Positions 35,986-49,803 are shown, numbered from the stretch's first letter. The stretch: DNA of 64,000 nt from Rhodanobacter sp. Root480 (GCF_001426645.1 NZ_LMEX01000002.1:826322-890321), one strand, 5' to 3'. Numbers and translations: made by a program. The notes: a model not told the origin generated them from the letters alone.

Positions 35986-36411
35986 TCAGTGCTTGAGGGT
36001 CTTGCGCAGACGCTCGAGCGCCTGCAACTGGGCCATCGCCTCGGCCAGCTTGGTCTGCGCCTCGGCGACATCCAGCGCCTCGGTGCGATTGGCCAGGGCG
36101 GCTTCGGCCTCCTGCTTGGCGCGCAACGCGGACGCCTCGTCCAGGTCGCTGGCACGCGCGGCGGTGTCAGCCAGCACGGTGACGACCTGTGGCTGCACTT
36201 CCAGCATGCCGCCGGAAACATAGAACTGCTGCCGTTCGCCACCGGCCAACAGCACATCGACGTGGCCGGGCTTGAGGCGGGTGATCAGCGGCGCGTGGCG
36301 CGGCGTGATGCCCAGCTCGCCCAGCTCGCCGGTGGCCACGACCATCGTCGCGTCGCCGGAGAAAATCTCGGCTTCGGCACTGACGATGTCGACGCGAATG
36401 GTTTGAGTCAT
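35986..36411 (-). CDS. atpC: ATP synthase F1 subunit epsilon
   Basis: The protein has 141 residues with the epsilon N-terminal sandwich ([28 protein letters not shown]) and a helical Ala/Glu-rich C-terminal hairpin that inhibits ATP hydrolysis. Last gene of the operon; an inverted array of GGGAAT units lies between it and atpD. Confidence 0.96.
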   Translation of the reverse strand: MTQTIRVDIVSAEAEIFSGDATMVVATGELGELGITPRHAPLITRLKPGHVDVLLAGGERQQFYVSGGMLEVQPQVVTVLADTAARASDLDEASALRAKQEAEAALANRTEALDVAEAQTKLAEAMAQLQALERLRKTLKH

Positions 36412-36434
36412 TTCTTTGTCTCGCTTTGCTCGAC

Positions 36435-36529
36435 GGGAATGGGGAATCGGGAATCGGGAATAGTCAGGAGCGGGGGCGAACCGGCGTTGTTGCCTTTACC
36501 GATTCCCGATTCTCCATTCCCGATTCCCG
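36435..36529. repeat. Inverted array of GGGAATC-type units between atpD and atpC
   Basis: Four GGGAAT units in a row (36435-36462) face a complementary run of GATTCCC units (36499-36529), so the mRNA can form a long imperfect hairpin. A TCGCTTTGCTC sequence precedes the array. The same arrangement, with the same leading sequence, is between atpG and atpA. Confidence 0.8.
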
Positions 36530-36538
36530 GAAGGCGGC

Positions 36539-38005
<1,467 letters not shown>

Positions 38006-38043
38006 TTACAAAGCGCCGATGATGCGTCGCTCTTACTAGGAGT

Positions 38044-38066
38044 GCGGCCATGGATGGCCGCTTTTT
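38044..38066 (+). terminator. Terminator-like hairpin facing against the atp operon
   Basis: GCGGCCATGGATGGCCGC followed by TTTTT, a terminator shape only in the forward direction, while atpG and atpD are read on the reverse strand. Similar hairpins stand between atpA and atpH. Confidence 0.6.
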
Positions 38067-38097
38067 GATCTTGCTTTGCGATCACGGACGATCGCAC

Positions 38098-39015
38098 TTA
38101 TACAGCCGCCGCGCCGCCGACGATTTCCGAGATTTCCTGCGTGATCGCGGCCTGGCGTGCCTTGTTGTAGACCAGCGTCAGTTCGTCGATCACCTTGTTC
38201 GCGTTGTCCGACGCGGCCTTCATGGCCACCATGCGCGCGGCGTGCTCGCTGGCCAGGTTCTCCAGCGCCGACTGGTACACCACCGACTCGATATAGCGTC
38301 CCAGCACGTGCTCCAGCACGGTTTGCGCGTCGGGCTCGTACAGGTAGTCCCAGTCGTTGGTCGCTTCCAGCTTCACACCGGCGTAGGCCGATTCACCGGC
38401 CTCCTGGTGTGCCTCCATCTCCGCGGCCACCAGCGGCAGCGGCAACAGCGCATCGATCGTCGGCTTCTGCACCATCGTGTTGACGAAGTCGTTGTAGGCC
38501 AGGAACACGCGGTCCAGCCCGTTGGCCTTGTACGCGTCCATCATCACCTTGATCACGCCCACCAGCTGTTCCAGCTTCGGCTTCTCGCCCAGATGGGTCA
38601 CGCTGCCGATCAGGTTGACGCCCTTGATGCGACGGAAAAACGCCACCGCCTTCTGCCCGACCGCCACCACGTCCACCTGCACGCCCTGCTTCTGCCAGTC
38701 GGCAATCGCCGGCAACAGGCGGCGGAACAGGTTGGAGTTGAGGCCGCCGCACAGGCCGCGATCGGTCGACACCACGATGTAGCCGACCCGCGCCACGTTG
38801 TTGCGCTCGGTCAGGAACGGATGGCTGAAATCCGTGCTGGCCTGGGCCACGTGCGCGATCACCTTGCGCATGGCGCGGGCATACGGGCGCGAGGCCTTCA
38901 TCAGGTCCTGCGCGCGGCGGATCTTGGCAGCCGAGACCATTTCGAGCGCGCGCGTCACCTTGCGCATGTTCTGCGTGCTCTTGATCTTGGTTTTGATTTC
39001 GCGTCCGCTGGCCAT
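38098..39015 (-). CDS. atpG: ATP synthase F1 subunit gamma
   Basis: A 305-residue protein with the gamma termini: [31 protein letters not shown] at the start and [21 protein letters not shown] at the end, and [11 protein letters not shown] inside. It is about 15 residues longer than typical gamma; the extra residues lie in the middle (around [19 protein letters not shown]). It is the rotor shaft between F1 and the c-ring. Confidence 0.97.
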   Translation of the reverse strand: MASGREIKTKIKSTQNMRKVTRALEMVSAAKIRRAQDLMKASRPYARAMRKVIAHVAQASTDFSHPFLTERNNVARVGYIVVSTDRGLCGGLNSNLFRRLLPAIADWQKQGVQVDVVAVGQKAVAFFRRIKGVNLIGSVTHLGEKPKLEQLVGVIKVMMDAYKANGLDRVFLAYNDFVNTMVQKPTIDALLPLPLVAAEMEAHQEAGESAYAGVKLEATNDWDYLYEPDAQTVLEHVLGRYIESVVYQSALENLASEHAARMVAMKAASDNANKVIDELTLVYNKARQAAITQEISEIVGGAAAV

Positions 39016-39043
39016 GCTTTACTCGCTCGCTTTGCTCACTTCG

Positions 39044-39136
39044 TGGGAATCGGGAATGGGGAATCGGGAATGGTTCAAAGCGAAGCGCGCCGCGCCGTTG
39101 CTCTTCCGATTCCCTATTCCCGATTCCCTATTCCCG
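39044..39136. repeat. Inverted array of GGGAATC-type units between atpA and atpG
   Basis: GGGAATCGGGAAT-type units at 39044-39072 face a complementary run at 39106-39136 (TTCCCGATTCCCTATTCCC). TCGCTTTGCTC precedes it, as in the atpD-atpC gap. Confidence 0.8.
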
Positions 39137-39143
39137 GCTTCTC

Positions 39144-40694
<1,551 letters not shown>

Positions 40695-40733
40695 GGTTGC
40701 CTATCCCGGATTTTGAATGCTTTTTCGAAGCGT

Positions 40734-40840
40734 CCGGTCATGCATGACCGGTTGTGCTCTCCGCGAAACAGACTTCGCGTTTAATCAATTTTTCCGGCCA
40801 TGAATGGCCAGTTTTTGCCCTTCGCGAAACGGACTTCGCG
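40734..40840. repeat. Two tandem 60-base units with hairpins between atpA and atpH
   Basis: Each unit has a palindrome (CCGGTCATGCATGACCGG at 40734; GGCCATGAATGGCC at 40796), a T-rich spacer, and a second hairpin CGCGAAAC-x-GACTTCGCG (40762-40779 and 40823-40840). The second palindrome is followed by TTTTT on the forward strand, opposite to the operon. Confidence 0.75.
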
Positions 40841-40845
40841 TCTAT

Positions 40846-41376
40846 TCAACCCAGCGCGCCGGCCAGCTGCGCGAGACGTCCGCGCGCCGAGCCGTCGATC
40901 ACTTCCGTGCCGGTGTCGATGATGGCGCCAGCCAGCAGCGTGGCATCGACCGAGGTTTCCAGTTCGATCTCGCGATGGAAGCGGCGCTTCAGCGACGCCT
41001 TCAACTGCTCCGCCTGCGCCGCGTCCAGTGCCATCGCGCTGGTCACCTTGACCAGCAGCTGCGACTCGGACTCGCGCTTGAGCGTCTCGAACAATTCAGC
41101 CACCTCGGGCAGCAAGCCCAGGCGACGCTGTTCGGCCATCTCGGTCAGGAACTGGCCGAACGGCGCATCGACCACCACGCCAGCCGGCAGATGCAGCGCC
41201 ACCAGTTGCGACGGCAGTACCCGCGGATCATTGCTGAGGCCGCTCACGCGCGCGTCGCCCGCCACCGCTGCGGCAAACGCCAGCGATTGCGACCACGCGC
41301 CCAGCGAGCCAGCCGCGCGCGCCACTTCGAAAGCGGCACGCGCGTAGGGACGGGCGAGAGTGACGGATTGCGCCAT
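40846..41376 (-). CDS. atpH: ATP synthase F1 subunit delta
   Basis: A 176-residue OSCP/delta protein: MAQSVTLARPYARAAFEVA at the start, a six-helix N-terminal domain, and the C-terminal LVKVTSAMALDAAQAEQLKASL and DATLLAGAIIDTGTEVIDGSARGRLAQL. It joins F1 to the peripheral stalk. Confidence 0.95.
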   Translation of the reverse strand: MAQSVTLARPYARAAFEVARAAGSLGAWSQSLAFAAAVAGDARVSGLSNDPRVLPSQLVALHLPAGVVVDAPFGQFLTEMAEQRRLGLLPEVAELFETLKRESESQLLVKVTSAMALDAAQAEQLKASLKRRFHREIELETSVDATLLAGAIIDTGTEVIDGSARGRLAQLAGALG

Positions 41377-41378
41377 GG

Positions 41379-41849
41379 TCAGATCTCGGCCGCGAGCTGG
41401 TCGAGCAGGGCCTTGTGCGTCGAGGCATCAACCTCGCGCTGCACGATCTTGCTGGCCCCCTGCACCGCCAACGCACCAACCTGCTCGCGCAGCTGGTCGC
41501 GGGCGCGCTGCGCCATCGAGGCGATGTCGTCCTGCGCGGTGGCCTTCAGCCGGTTGATCTCGGCAACCGCATCACCGCGGGCCTTGTCGATGATCTGGTT
41601 GGCCTGCTGCTGGGCCTTGTCGATGATCTCGGAGGCCTGCTGACGCGCCACCTTGATCTCGGCCTGCACTTTCACGTCGGCGCTTTTCAGCTCCGCGTGC
41701 GCACGCTCGGCCGCACTCAGACCTTCGGCGATCTTTACTTGCCGGTCTTCAATGGCCTTGGTGATATGCGGCCAGATGAAGTGGACGCAGAACCAGATCA
41801 GGATGGCGAACGAAAGCATTTCGCCAATCAAGGTCGCGTTGAAATTCAT
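41379..41849 (-). CDS. atpF: ATP synthase F0 subunit b
   Basis: The protein has 156 residues, an N-terminal membrane helix (about 5-25) with FVHFIWP, and a long charged helix ([17 protein letters not shown] onward) that forms the stalk dimer. It ends two bases before the atpH start. Confidence 0.96.
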   Translation of the reverse strand: MNFNATLIGEMLSFAILIWFCVHFIWPHITKAIEDRQVKIAEGLSAAERAHAELKSADVKVQAEIKVARQQASEIIDKAQQQANQIIDKARGDAVAEINRLKATAQDDIASMAQRARDQLREQVGALAVQGASKIVQREVDASTHKALLDQLAAEI

Positions 41850-41951
41850 CGCTGCGTTACCTGTAAATACGGAGTGGAACGGACCCGGGCTTCATGCAGC
41901 CCAGGCCGGAAACACGGTGGCGCCGCAACGGCGCCACCGGAAGAGCGTTGC

Positions 41952-43133
<1,182 letters not shown>

Positions 43134-43499
43134 TCAACCCTTGAATCTGAACGCCAGCAGATAAACCGCGAAGGCAGCCACCAGCCCGGTAATGGCAGCC
43201 GGTGGCGGCAACTTGAATTGGAACAGGATCACGACCAGCCCCCCGACGATCACGATCCACTTCAGGAGCATGCCCGTCAGCAAGCGGCTCAACGCCATGC
43301 GCGCACCGTGCAAGCCACTGAAAAACCGCACCGACAACAGCGCGGTACCCAGCGCCACCATCGTTGCAGCTGCAGCGGCCGCTATCGCCTCGCGAGGTCC
43401 CTGTGCCAGAAATGCCACTCCGGCCAAAACTGCCACAGCAAGCTGCAGCAGCGAGGTACGCAAAGCGAGACGGCGACCGGTGGCAAGACTGTTGAGCAC
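43134..43499 (-). CDS. atpI: ATP synthase accessory subunit I
   Basis: A 121-residue protein with four hydrophobic segments and a basic N-terminus, ending LLAFRFKG. It is first gene of the operon, three bases before atpB, the usual AtpI position. AtpI helps c-ring assembly. Sequence is poorly conserved in the family, so the call leans on position and topology. Confidence 0.85.
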   Translation of the reverse strand: MLNSLATGRRLALRTSLLQLAVAVLAGVAFLAQGPREAIAAAAAATMVALGTALLSVRFFSGLHGARMALSRLLTGMLLKWIVIVGGLVVILFQFKLPPPAAITGLVAAFAVYLLAFRFKG

Positions 43500-43681
43500 G
43501 CAAGGCCTCCGCGCGGTTTACACCAGGCGGCACCGATAGCTACGGGCCACGATCCGATCCGGCGAAGTATATCAGTGGGCGCATTCCAGCGACAAGCCGC
43601 CGGGGTGCGACATTTTGTTCTTCACCCTGCCGTGCGGCGGCTCGCAGACCACTCGCAAGCCAGGAATCGATGGCAAAGAAA

Positions 43682-43710
43682 GGGCCGGACAGTGGGGATC
43701 TGTCCGGCCC
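43682..43710 (-). terminator. Terminator of the phasin gene
   Basis: A perfect 11-bp stem GGGCCGGACAG/CTGTCCGGCCC with a 7-base loop is followed on the reverse strand by TTTCTTT, 33 bases after the phasin stop. Confidence 0.88.
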
Positions 43711-43742
43711 AAGACTCGCACACGGGGGGGAGTTTTTACAGA

Positions 43743-44120
43743 TTACTTGGCGGCAGCCTTGCGACCGACCGGCGCAGCGGCGTCATTCGCGGCCTGGCGC
43801 TGTTCCTGCACCAGGGCGCCCAGCGACTGGGCGGTCTTCTGCGAGATGGCGATCACTTCCTGCGACACGGCAACGGCCTGCTCGGCGTTCTCGCGGCTCA
43901 CGCTGGCGCCCTTTTCCCACAGGCTGCGCAGGCCGTCGATGTCACGGGTTTCCTGCACGGCCGCAACGAAGTCGGCGGTCGCGCCGGCCTGGCGCTGCAA
44001 TTCCTTGAACTGCAGTTCGGCGACCGTCTGCAGGCCCTTCAGGGCGAGCGTCTGCGCCTTGAAGGCGTTGTCGGAGAACTGTTTGGCGTAGTCGAAAAAC
44101 TGATTGATCTGCTGCGTCAT
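43743..44120 (-). CDS. Phasin-family protein
   Basis: A 125-residue, mostly helical protein with the phasin core INQFFDYAKQFSDNAFKAQ and TVAELQFKELQRQAG, and an Ala/Lys-rich tail. Phasins coat polyhydroxyalkanoate granules. No pha genes are in the window. It has its own terminator and a palindromic promoter region. Confidence 0.88.
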   Translation of the reverse strand: MTQQINQFFDYAKQFSDNAFKAQTLALKGLQTVAELQFKELQRQAGATADFVAAVQETRDIDGLRSLWEKGASVSRENAEQAVAVSQEVIAISQKTAQSLGALVQEQRQAANDAAAPVGRKAAAK

Positions 44121-44154
44121 GATCTAAGTCCTCGTTGAGGATGGGGTAGTGAGG

Positions 44155-44189
44155 CAAAGATTAGCGACAATCTTTGTGCATTGCAACAT
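44155..44189. promoter_or_regulatory. Palindrome and TGC-rich box upstream of the phasin gene
   Basis: CAAAGATT-agcgac-AATCTTTG (44155-44176) is a perfect 8-bp inverted repeat 35 bases before the phasin start. Next to it lies TGCATTGCAACAT, like the TGC-rich sites bound by PHA regulators in other bacteria. Binding is inferred. Confidence 0.4.
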
Positions 44190-44368
44190 ATTTCTTCGGC
44201 CACCCCGGCCTCAGTTGGAAAATATTCATTTAACGCTTGCACTTATCTATCGAAGCCCGCTCTTTCGCATCGCGTCAGAAATGAGCCGACGAAGTAGCGA
44301 GGGAGATCGAAGTGACCCGATGAGCCGCAGGCGGCGTGGCGGGCAAGCCGGCCTACTGGCGCGAAACC

Positions 44369-44737
44369 TCAACGCGCGGTGGATGGCCCGCGGTAGCGAC
44401 ATCCCGAGGTGCAGGTTTCATGCACCACGACTTCGGACAACTGCGGCAACGCCGGCTTGAGGCGATCCCATATCCAGATCGACAGGCGCTCGCTGGTGGG
44501 GTTGTCCAGCCCCTCGATGTCGTTGAGGTAGTGATGGTCGAGCTGGTCGTAGATCGGTGCGAACGCGGCCTTGACGTCGGCGAAGTCCATCACCCAGCCG
44601 GTGTCGGCACCCGGCTCGCCACTGACGTGGATTTCCACCCGGAACGAGTGGCCGTGCAGGCGCGAACATTTGTGCCCGGCCGGAACATTCGGCAGCCGAT
44701 GCGCCGCTTCGACGTTGAAGACTTTGAAGATATCCAT
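44369..44737 (-). CDS. queD: 6-carboxytetrahydropterin synthase (QueD/PTPS family)
   Basis: The protein has 122 residues from [17 protein letters not shown], which follows a longer unsupported frame. The zinc ligands are His in EAAHRL and the HGHSF pair; the catalytic Cys is in [11 protein letters not shown], and the Glu in VHETCTSGC closes the site. It makes 6-carboxy-tetrahydropterin for queuosine. The ATG precedes the family's usual first strand. Confidence 0.92.
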   Translation of the reverse strand: MDIFKVFNVEAAHRLPNVPAGHKCSRLHGHSFRVEIHVSGEPGADTGWVMDFADVKAAFAPIYDQLDHHYLNDIEGLDNPTSERLSIWIWDRLKPALPQLSEVVVHETCTSGCRYRGPSTAR

Positions 44738-44874
44738 GCCGCATTGTACCGCCGGGCCCATGCCGCGCCCGCGTTTGATCCGCTGCACCAAACACCTTCC
44801 CCCGCCCCGCCGCCGACCGGGGGAGGACGGTCAGCGACGAAGCAGGGGAAAGATCGGGATGCGACTGACGTCGA

Positions 44875-47727
44875 CTAGAACCGGAAGCTCACGCCCAGCG
44901 TGTAGGAGCGGCCGTAGCGGTAGTAGCTCTGGGTCAGCAGCGGGTTGCCGTTGATGCTGGTGGTCTGCGCCTCGTCCAGCAGGTTGTTGCCGTCGAGCGT
45001 GACGCTGAACATGTCGTTGATGTCGTACGACACGTGCGCCGTCAGCCAGGTGAGCGGGTCGGCCTTCTCGTTGTAGCCGGTGCCCAGGACGTTGATCGCG
45101 GAGACGAAGCCGTCGGTGCGATCGGCGTTGACACCCAGCGACCATTTGCCCTTCTCGTACATCACGCCCAGCGAATACGTTGCCGGGGCAATACCTTCGA
45201 GCGGACGCTTCTCGCCCTCCACCCAGCTGCTCGAGAGATTGCGGGTGTACTGGCCGCGCACGCCGAAACCGTTGTCCCAGAAGTGCTGCAGGCCCAGCTC
45301 CAGACCCTTGACCTTGGCGTGATCGCCGTTGATCGGGCGCATCACATTGAACAGGTATCCCGGCACGCCGATGTCCTGACCCGGCTCCCAGCTGGTGGTG
45401 ATCTGGTTCTTGATGTCCTTGTAGAACACGGCCACGTTGGCGATGGAGTGATCCGAGAAATACCACTCCAGCGACAGGTCGCCCTGCGTCGCCGTGTAGG
45501 GCTTCAGATCCACGTTGCCGCCGTAGATCTGGGTGAACTCGCCCCAGGAGACGCTTTCGGTGGTGTTGGTGGGCGCCAGCGTATCGACCGACGGACGCGC
45601 CATGGTCTTGGCCACGCCCGCGCGCAATTGCAGGTCGTCGGTGAAGTGCCAGGTGAAGTTGGCCGACGGCAACACATAGGTGTAGTCCGCGTCTTCGCTG
45701 ATCGGCGTCGGCTCCGCGTAGGTCGCGGTGTAGTTGAACGCGCCGTTCTCGACGATACCGAGGATCTTGGCGTCCCACGCCTGCGCGTTGGTGTTCGTCT
45801 TGACCAGGCGCACGCCCACGTCGCCATCCCAGTGATCGCCCGACATGTCGGCCTGGACGAAGAAGGCATTGGTCTTCTCGCTGACCCGGTAGCTCTGCAG
45901 CGGGTTCCACGCCGGCGCCGCCATGGAGAAGTCGTAGGTACCGCCGCCCGGACGCGGATGACCGTCATACGCGCGCAACTGCGCCAGGTAATTGGGTACG
46001 TCGAACGCCAGGAAGCTGCGCGGGAAACTGCTGTGCACGCCGTCCATGAAATGCGGCACGTTGAACGTGTGCGAGATCACGTTGCCGCCCAGGTCGCCCA
46101 CGTTGATGGCGTAGTTGTCCGCGTAGTAATCCGCGCCGCCGTTGAGGGTGTTGTTGACCAGGTCGCGCGATTTCTCGCGCTCGGTGCGGGTCACGCCAAA
46201 GCGCAGCTGGTCCACGCCGAATTTACCGATGAACAGCTTGCCGGACACGGTGGCGCCGGTGATCTTGTCGTCGATGTTGTCGCCACGCAGCTCCATGTAA
46301 TGGCTGTTGAGGTCCGACTCGGTGAACTGGCCGTCGGCCAGGCCGGTGGCAAGGTCGCGACCGTCGTCGAAATGGATGCCGACATTGGGCACCGCGTTGG
46401 GCCCCAGGCTGATGTGCGCCGTGTTCGGCTTGTTCATGCGCAGGACGACGTAGGTGTCCTGACCACCGGAATGACGCTTCGAGGTGGAGCGGTAGACGTC
46501 GCCGGTCAGGGTCAGGTCGGGGGTGACCTTCCATTCGCCGTTGAGGCCGTAAAGTTCGGTGTCGACCACGCGATACTCGGTCTGGTTCAGCAGCTCCGGG
46601 TTGAGCCGCTGATCCGGGTCCGGGTTGTTCATGGTGAAGTCGGTGACGATGCCGTTCTTCACCGTCATGTCGGACCAGCGGCCCGGCGCGAACAGCGTGT
46701 AGTACGACTGCTGGTAGGACACCTGCGGCGAATCCAGGCGGGTTTTCAGGCCATCCACCACGATGCGCACGGTGTCGCTCGGGTGCCACTCGAACTTGCC
46801 GGAATAGGCACTGCGCTTCTTGTCTTCCAGGATCGACCCGACGCGGAACTGGCCCGGGGCGATGAGGCCGTACTCGTTCGGGTCCAGCTCGTCGTTGCCG
46901 TTGAGGTCGATGTTGCCGCCCCAGGCATTGCCGCCCCAGTTCGGATCGCTGGGATCGGGGTTGCGCGTCCAGCCACCGTCGTTGCCGGCGACGTCGGTGC
47001 GGTCCTTGCGCTTGGCTTCGACCACGCCCAGCAGCACGCCCATGGTGTCGTTGGCGAAGGTGGTACTGAAGGTGGCCGAGAGCTTGCGCCCGTTGAGCTC
47101 GGACATCTGGTTGCGATCGCCCTCCAGCCGCACGATGCCGTGGGTGCCCTTTTTGTCGAACGGGCTGGCCGAGCGCAGGTTGATCAGGCCGCCGATCGCG
47201 CCTTCGGTCAGCGACGCCTGGGCGCCCTTGATCACGTCGGCGCCACTGATGACGTCGGCGGGCAACACGTCGAACGCGAAATCGCGGCCGGCGCCGTCGG
47301 TGGCGAGGATGCGGTTGTTGAACGTGGTCAGCGTGTATTCCGGCCCCAGGCCGCGCACGCTCACCCGCTGACCTTCGCCGCCGGCGGTGCGCGTAATGGC
47401 CACGCCGGTGATGTGGCTGAGCGAATCGGCCACGTTGTTGTCGGGGAACTTGCCCAGTTCCAGGGCACTGATGGAATCCTGCACCGTGCTCGCGTAGCGC
47501 TTGAGATCGGCCGAGCGCGCCAGGCTGGCCTGGACGCCCGTCACCGTGATGGCACCCAGGGCGACGGCGTCATCGCCTGATGCAGCCGTCGACTCGGGCT
47601 GCGTCTGCGAATCCGGCGCCCCGTTTGTGTTTCCCGGCACGGTCTGGGATAGAGCCACCGTCGGCGCCAACAGGGCAAGCGCTACGGCATAAAACAACAT
47701 GTTCTGGCGGAAGGATGCGGCATTCAC
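44875..47727 (-). CDS. TonB-dependent outer-membrane receptor (candidate GalNAc-glycan receptor)
   Basis: The protein has 950 residues with a signal peptide ending VALSQ, a plug with FPDNNVADSLSHITGVAITR and VSVRGLGPEYT, and a barrel ending LGVSFRF. It is the Xanthomonas/Caulobacter carbohydrate type. It is divergent from the DeoR regulator, and the intervening DNA has repeated CGAAA boxes also found before the GH36 operon. From context it corresponds to the outer-membrane step (AgaO-like) of amino-sugar uptake; the ligand is inferred. Confidence 0.92.
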   Translation of the reverse strand: MNAASFRQNMLFYAVALALLAPTVALSQTVPGNTNGAPDSQTQPESTAASGDDAVALGAITVTGVQASLARSADLKRYASTVQDSISALELGKFPDNNVADSLSHITGVAITRTAGGEGQRVSVRGLGPEYTLTTFNNRILATDGAGRDFAFDVLPADVISGADVIKGAQASLTEGAIGGLINLRSASPFDKKGTHGIVRLEGDRNQMSELNGRKLSATFSTTFANDTMGVLLGVVEAKRKDRTDVAGNDGGWTRNPDPSDPNWGGNAWGGNIDLNGNDELDPNEYGLIAPGQFRVGSILEDKKRSAYSGKFEWHPSDTVRIVVDGLKTRLDSPQVSYQQSYYTLFAPGRWSDMTVKNGIVTDFTMNNPDPDQRLNPELLNQTEYRVVDTELYGLNGEWKVTPDLTLTGDVYRSTSKRHSGGQDTYVVLRMNKPNTAHISLGPNAVPNVGIHFDDGRDLATGLADGQFTESDLNSHYMELRGDNIDDKITGATVSGKLFIGKFGVDQLRFGVTRTEREKSRDLVNNTLNGGADYYADNYAINVGDLGGNVISHTFNVPHFMDGVHSSFPRSFLAFDVPNYLAQLRAYDGHPRPGGGTYDFSMAAPAWNPLQSYRVSEKTNAFFVQADMSGDHWDGDVGVRLVKTNTNAQAWDAKILGIVENGAFNYTATYAEPTPISEDADYTYVLPSANFTWHFTDDLQLRAGVAKTMARPSVDTLAPTNTTESVSWGEFTQIYGGNVDLKPYTATQGDLSLEWYFSDHSIANVAVFYKDIKNQITTSWEPGQDIGVPGYLFNVMRPINGDHAKVKGLELGLQHFWDNGFGVRGQYTRNLSSSWVEGEKRPLEGIAPATYSLGVMYEKGKWSLGVNADRTDGFVSAINVLGTGYNEKADPLTWLTAHVSYDINDMFSVTLDGNNLLDEAQTTSINGNPLLTQSYYRYGRSYTLGVSFRF

Positions 47728-47774
47728 GGGGTTCTCTCCTCGGAAGCGGGTGTTTGGGCCTAACGTCTAAACAA

Positions 47775-47829
47775 CGAAATCGAGCCTAAAGCATGTTTCG
47801 TTTTGTATCAATAGCGAAATATATCGAAA
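47775..47829. promoter_or_regulatory. CGAAA-repeat operator region (DeoR/AgaR type)
   Basis: CGAAA occurs at 47775, 47815 and 47825 and its complement TTTCG at 47796, the last two about 10 bases apart. DeoR-family proteins bind such direct repeats. The shared CGAAACAT is also present at 49804. Confidence 0.45.
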
Positions 47830-47864
47830 TGCGGCATACTTTCACCCACCCGTCGGAACACTCC

Positions 47865-48644
47865 ATGGCCGCGACCCGCGACACTAGTCAACGACGCCTC
47901 CAGATCAGCGAACTCGTCCGCCAGCAAGGAAGCGTCCAGGTCTCCACCCTCGTCGATCGTTTCGGCGTGAGTGCGCAAACCGTGCGCAAGGACTTGCGTT
48001 ATCTGGCCGAACGCGGGGTGATGTCGCGCGCTTACGGCGGCGCGATCGACAGCGGCGTCATCAACGGCACGCTGGCCGAGCCCAACTACGAAGCGAAAAG
48101 CACCACCCATCTGGACGAAAAGCGCCGCATCGGCGTCTGCGCCGCGGCCCTGGTCAATGTGGGTGACACCATCGCCATCGACTCGGGCACCACCGCCATC
48201 GAGCTGGCCAAGGCCTTGCCGGATGCGGAAATCACCGTGGTCACCAACGACTTCGGCGTGCTGACGGCGCTGGCGCCAAAGCACAACATCAACATCGTGA
48301 TGCTTGGCGGCGAACTGCGCCGCCGCAACATGGCGTTCTACGGCGGGCTGACCATCGAGGCGCTGGACGCCTTGCACGTGGACAAGCTTTTCCTGGGCGT
48401 GGACGGCTTCGACCTGGAGCGTGGCATCACCACGCATTACGAGCCCGAGGCGCTGCTCAACCGCAAGATGGTGGAAGCCGCCGGCCTGGTGGTTTCGATC
48501 ACCGACAGCTCGAAATTCGGCCGGGTCTGCCTGCATCGCATCGTCCCCGTCACCGCGCTGGACATGCTGATCACGGACACCAACGCGCCGGAAGATATCG
48601 TCCAGGCCAGCCATCAGCTCGGCTTCAAGCTGCAGCTGGCGTAA
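47865..48644 (+). CDS. agaR: DeoR-family regulator (AgaR-like)
   Basis: The protein has 259 residues from the ATG MAATRDTSQRR; earlier in-frame ATGs lie in the operator region. The N-terminal helix-turn-helix (RRLQISELVRQQGSVQVS, VSAQTVRKDL) is followed by the DeoR sugar-phosphate sensor with DSGTTAIELAKALP and LGGELRRRNMAFYG. It sits between the TonB receptor and the GalNAc genes, whose promoters carry the same CGAAA boxes. The name AgaR follows from context. Confidence 0.85.
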   Translation: MAATRDTSQRRLQISELVRQQGSVQVSTLVDRFGVSAQTVRKDLRYLAERGVMSRAYGGAIDSGVINGTLAEPNYEAKSTTHLDEKRRIGVCAAALVNVGDTIAIDSGTTAIELAKALPDAEITVVTNDFGVLTALAPKHNINIVMLGGELRRRNMAFYGGLTIEALDALHVDKLFLGVDGFDLERGITTHYEPEALLNRKMVEAAGLVVSITDSSKFGRVCLHRIVPVTALDMLITDTNAPEDIVQASHQLGFKLQLA

Positions 48645-48660
48645 AGGCCGGCGGCCGCGC

Positions 48661-49785
48661 TCAATCGGCCGGCCGGGACACGGCAAAAACCCGCACCGCA
48701 TTGGCGTAGTAGATCTTGTCGATCACCGCGCGCGGCAACGCCAGGCCCGCCACGTCGGCGTGGATCATGTCGATCCGCTGGGTTTCGCCGGTGGCCAGAT
48801 AACGCCAGTCGGACGTCCACGCGCCGTGCGCTTCGCGCTTGAATTCCTCGGCCTTGGCGTCCGGGCCGAAGGTCAGGTCGGTGCCGTACAGCAGCCGGTC
48901 CTGATAGCGGATGAAGAAGTTGCGCACTTTCTCGCGGTCGCGCACCGACTGGTACTGCACCTGGCTCATGCGTGCGGCCAGGTCGACGGTCGCGTTGGGA
49001 AAGCGGTCCAGGAACGCGCCCAGCCGGTCGACGTCGTATTCCAGGCTGGCCATGTGCGCGCCCACGAAACGCAGCTTCGGGTTGGCGGCCACGAAGCGGT
49101 CGCGCGCGGCCATCAGGTCCTCGTAGCCAGGCATCTCCGGGTGCAGGTACATGTAGTAATCGGGATGATTGCTGAAGTACTCGCGATCGTTGTCGGTGGT
49201 CATCTGATCCAGCGGCAGCCAGCAATTGCGCGGCTCGCCCTGGTGGTCGATCAAGGCCATGCCAAGCGTGCGCACCTGCTCGATCACCGGCACCAGACCC
49301 GGGTCGTCCAGCATGATCAGCTTGCCGGCGGCGTTCCGCTCCACCAGCCCCACGTTCTTCCAGATCTTCACCGCGAGCGCACCGCTGGCCACGTCCTGCG
49401 CCAGCTTCGCGTCGACCTTGTCGGCCCAGCCCGGCGTGCCGAAGCCCTTCATCGAAAACGTGGTGGCCCAATGGAAATGCGCCGGATCCTTCGCCGCCAG
49501 CGCCAGCGCGATCGTGTGTTGCTGCGCGATGCTGGGGAAATCCGGGTAGTCGACGTTGATCGACAACACCTGGAAACCGTCCTCGCGCAGCAGGTCCAGC
49601 AGCGCCACGTCGGCATTGTTGGCGTGGAAATGGGCGTCGTACTTGCGCACCTGCGCAAAGTCAGCCATCGAGTAGCTGTTCGAAACACCGGCGCCCGCCG
49701 ACTGCGCCGGGGCAGCCGCAATCGAAAACGGAACGGTTGCCGCCAGCACGCCGGCGATCAGCTGGCGGAAAACTCGGTTCATCAC
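48661..49785 (-). CDS. Secreted amidohydrolase-2 family protein
   Basis: The protein has 374 residues with a signal peptide ending AAAPAQ. It is a TIM-barrel amidohydrolase of the Amidohydro_2 group: YDAHFHANN metal motif, DHQGE, a GAHMASL His and YGTDLTFG Asp near the end. Related enzymes hydrolyse lactones or decarboxylate small acids. It is not the NagA/AgaA deacetylase fold branch. It faces the agaR gene convergently, while its 5' end lies near the GH36 promoter with CGAAA boxes. Confidence 0.8.
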   Translation of the reverse strand: MMNRVFRQLIAGVLAATVPFSIAAAPAQSAGAGVSNSYSMADFAQVRKYDAHFHANNADVALLDLLREDGFQVLSINVDYPDFPSIAQQHTIALALAAKDPAHFHWATTFSMKGFGTPGWADKVDAKLAQDVASGALAVKIWKNVGLVERNAAGKLIMLDDPGLVPVIEQVRTLGMALIDHQGEPRNCWLPLDQMTTDNDREYFSNHPDYYMYLHPEMPGYEDLMAARDRFVAANPKLRFVGAHMASLEYDVDRLGAFLDRFPNATVDLAARMSQVQYQSVRDREKVRNFFIRYQDRLLYGTDLTFGPDAKAEEFKREAHGAWTSDWRYLATGETQRIDMIHADVAGLALPRAVIDKIYYANAVRVFAVSRPAD

Positions 49786-49803
49786 ATCCCCTTCGCTACA
49801 TAA

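Noticed and set aside
45034..47580. 848-codon forward frame over the second TonB receptor
   Set aside because: The reverse strand has plug and barrel motifs and a proper C-terminus; the forward frame has a low-complexity Val/Gly/Arg composition typical of an antisense shadow.
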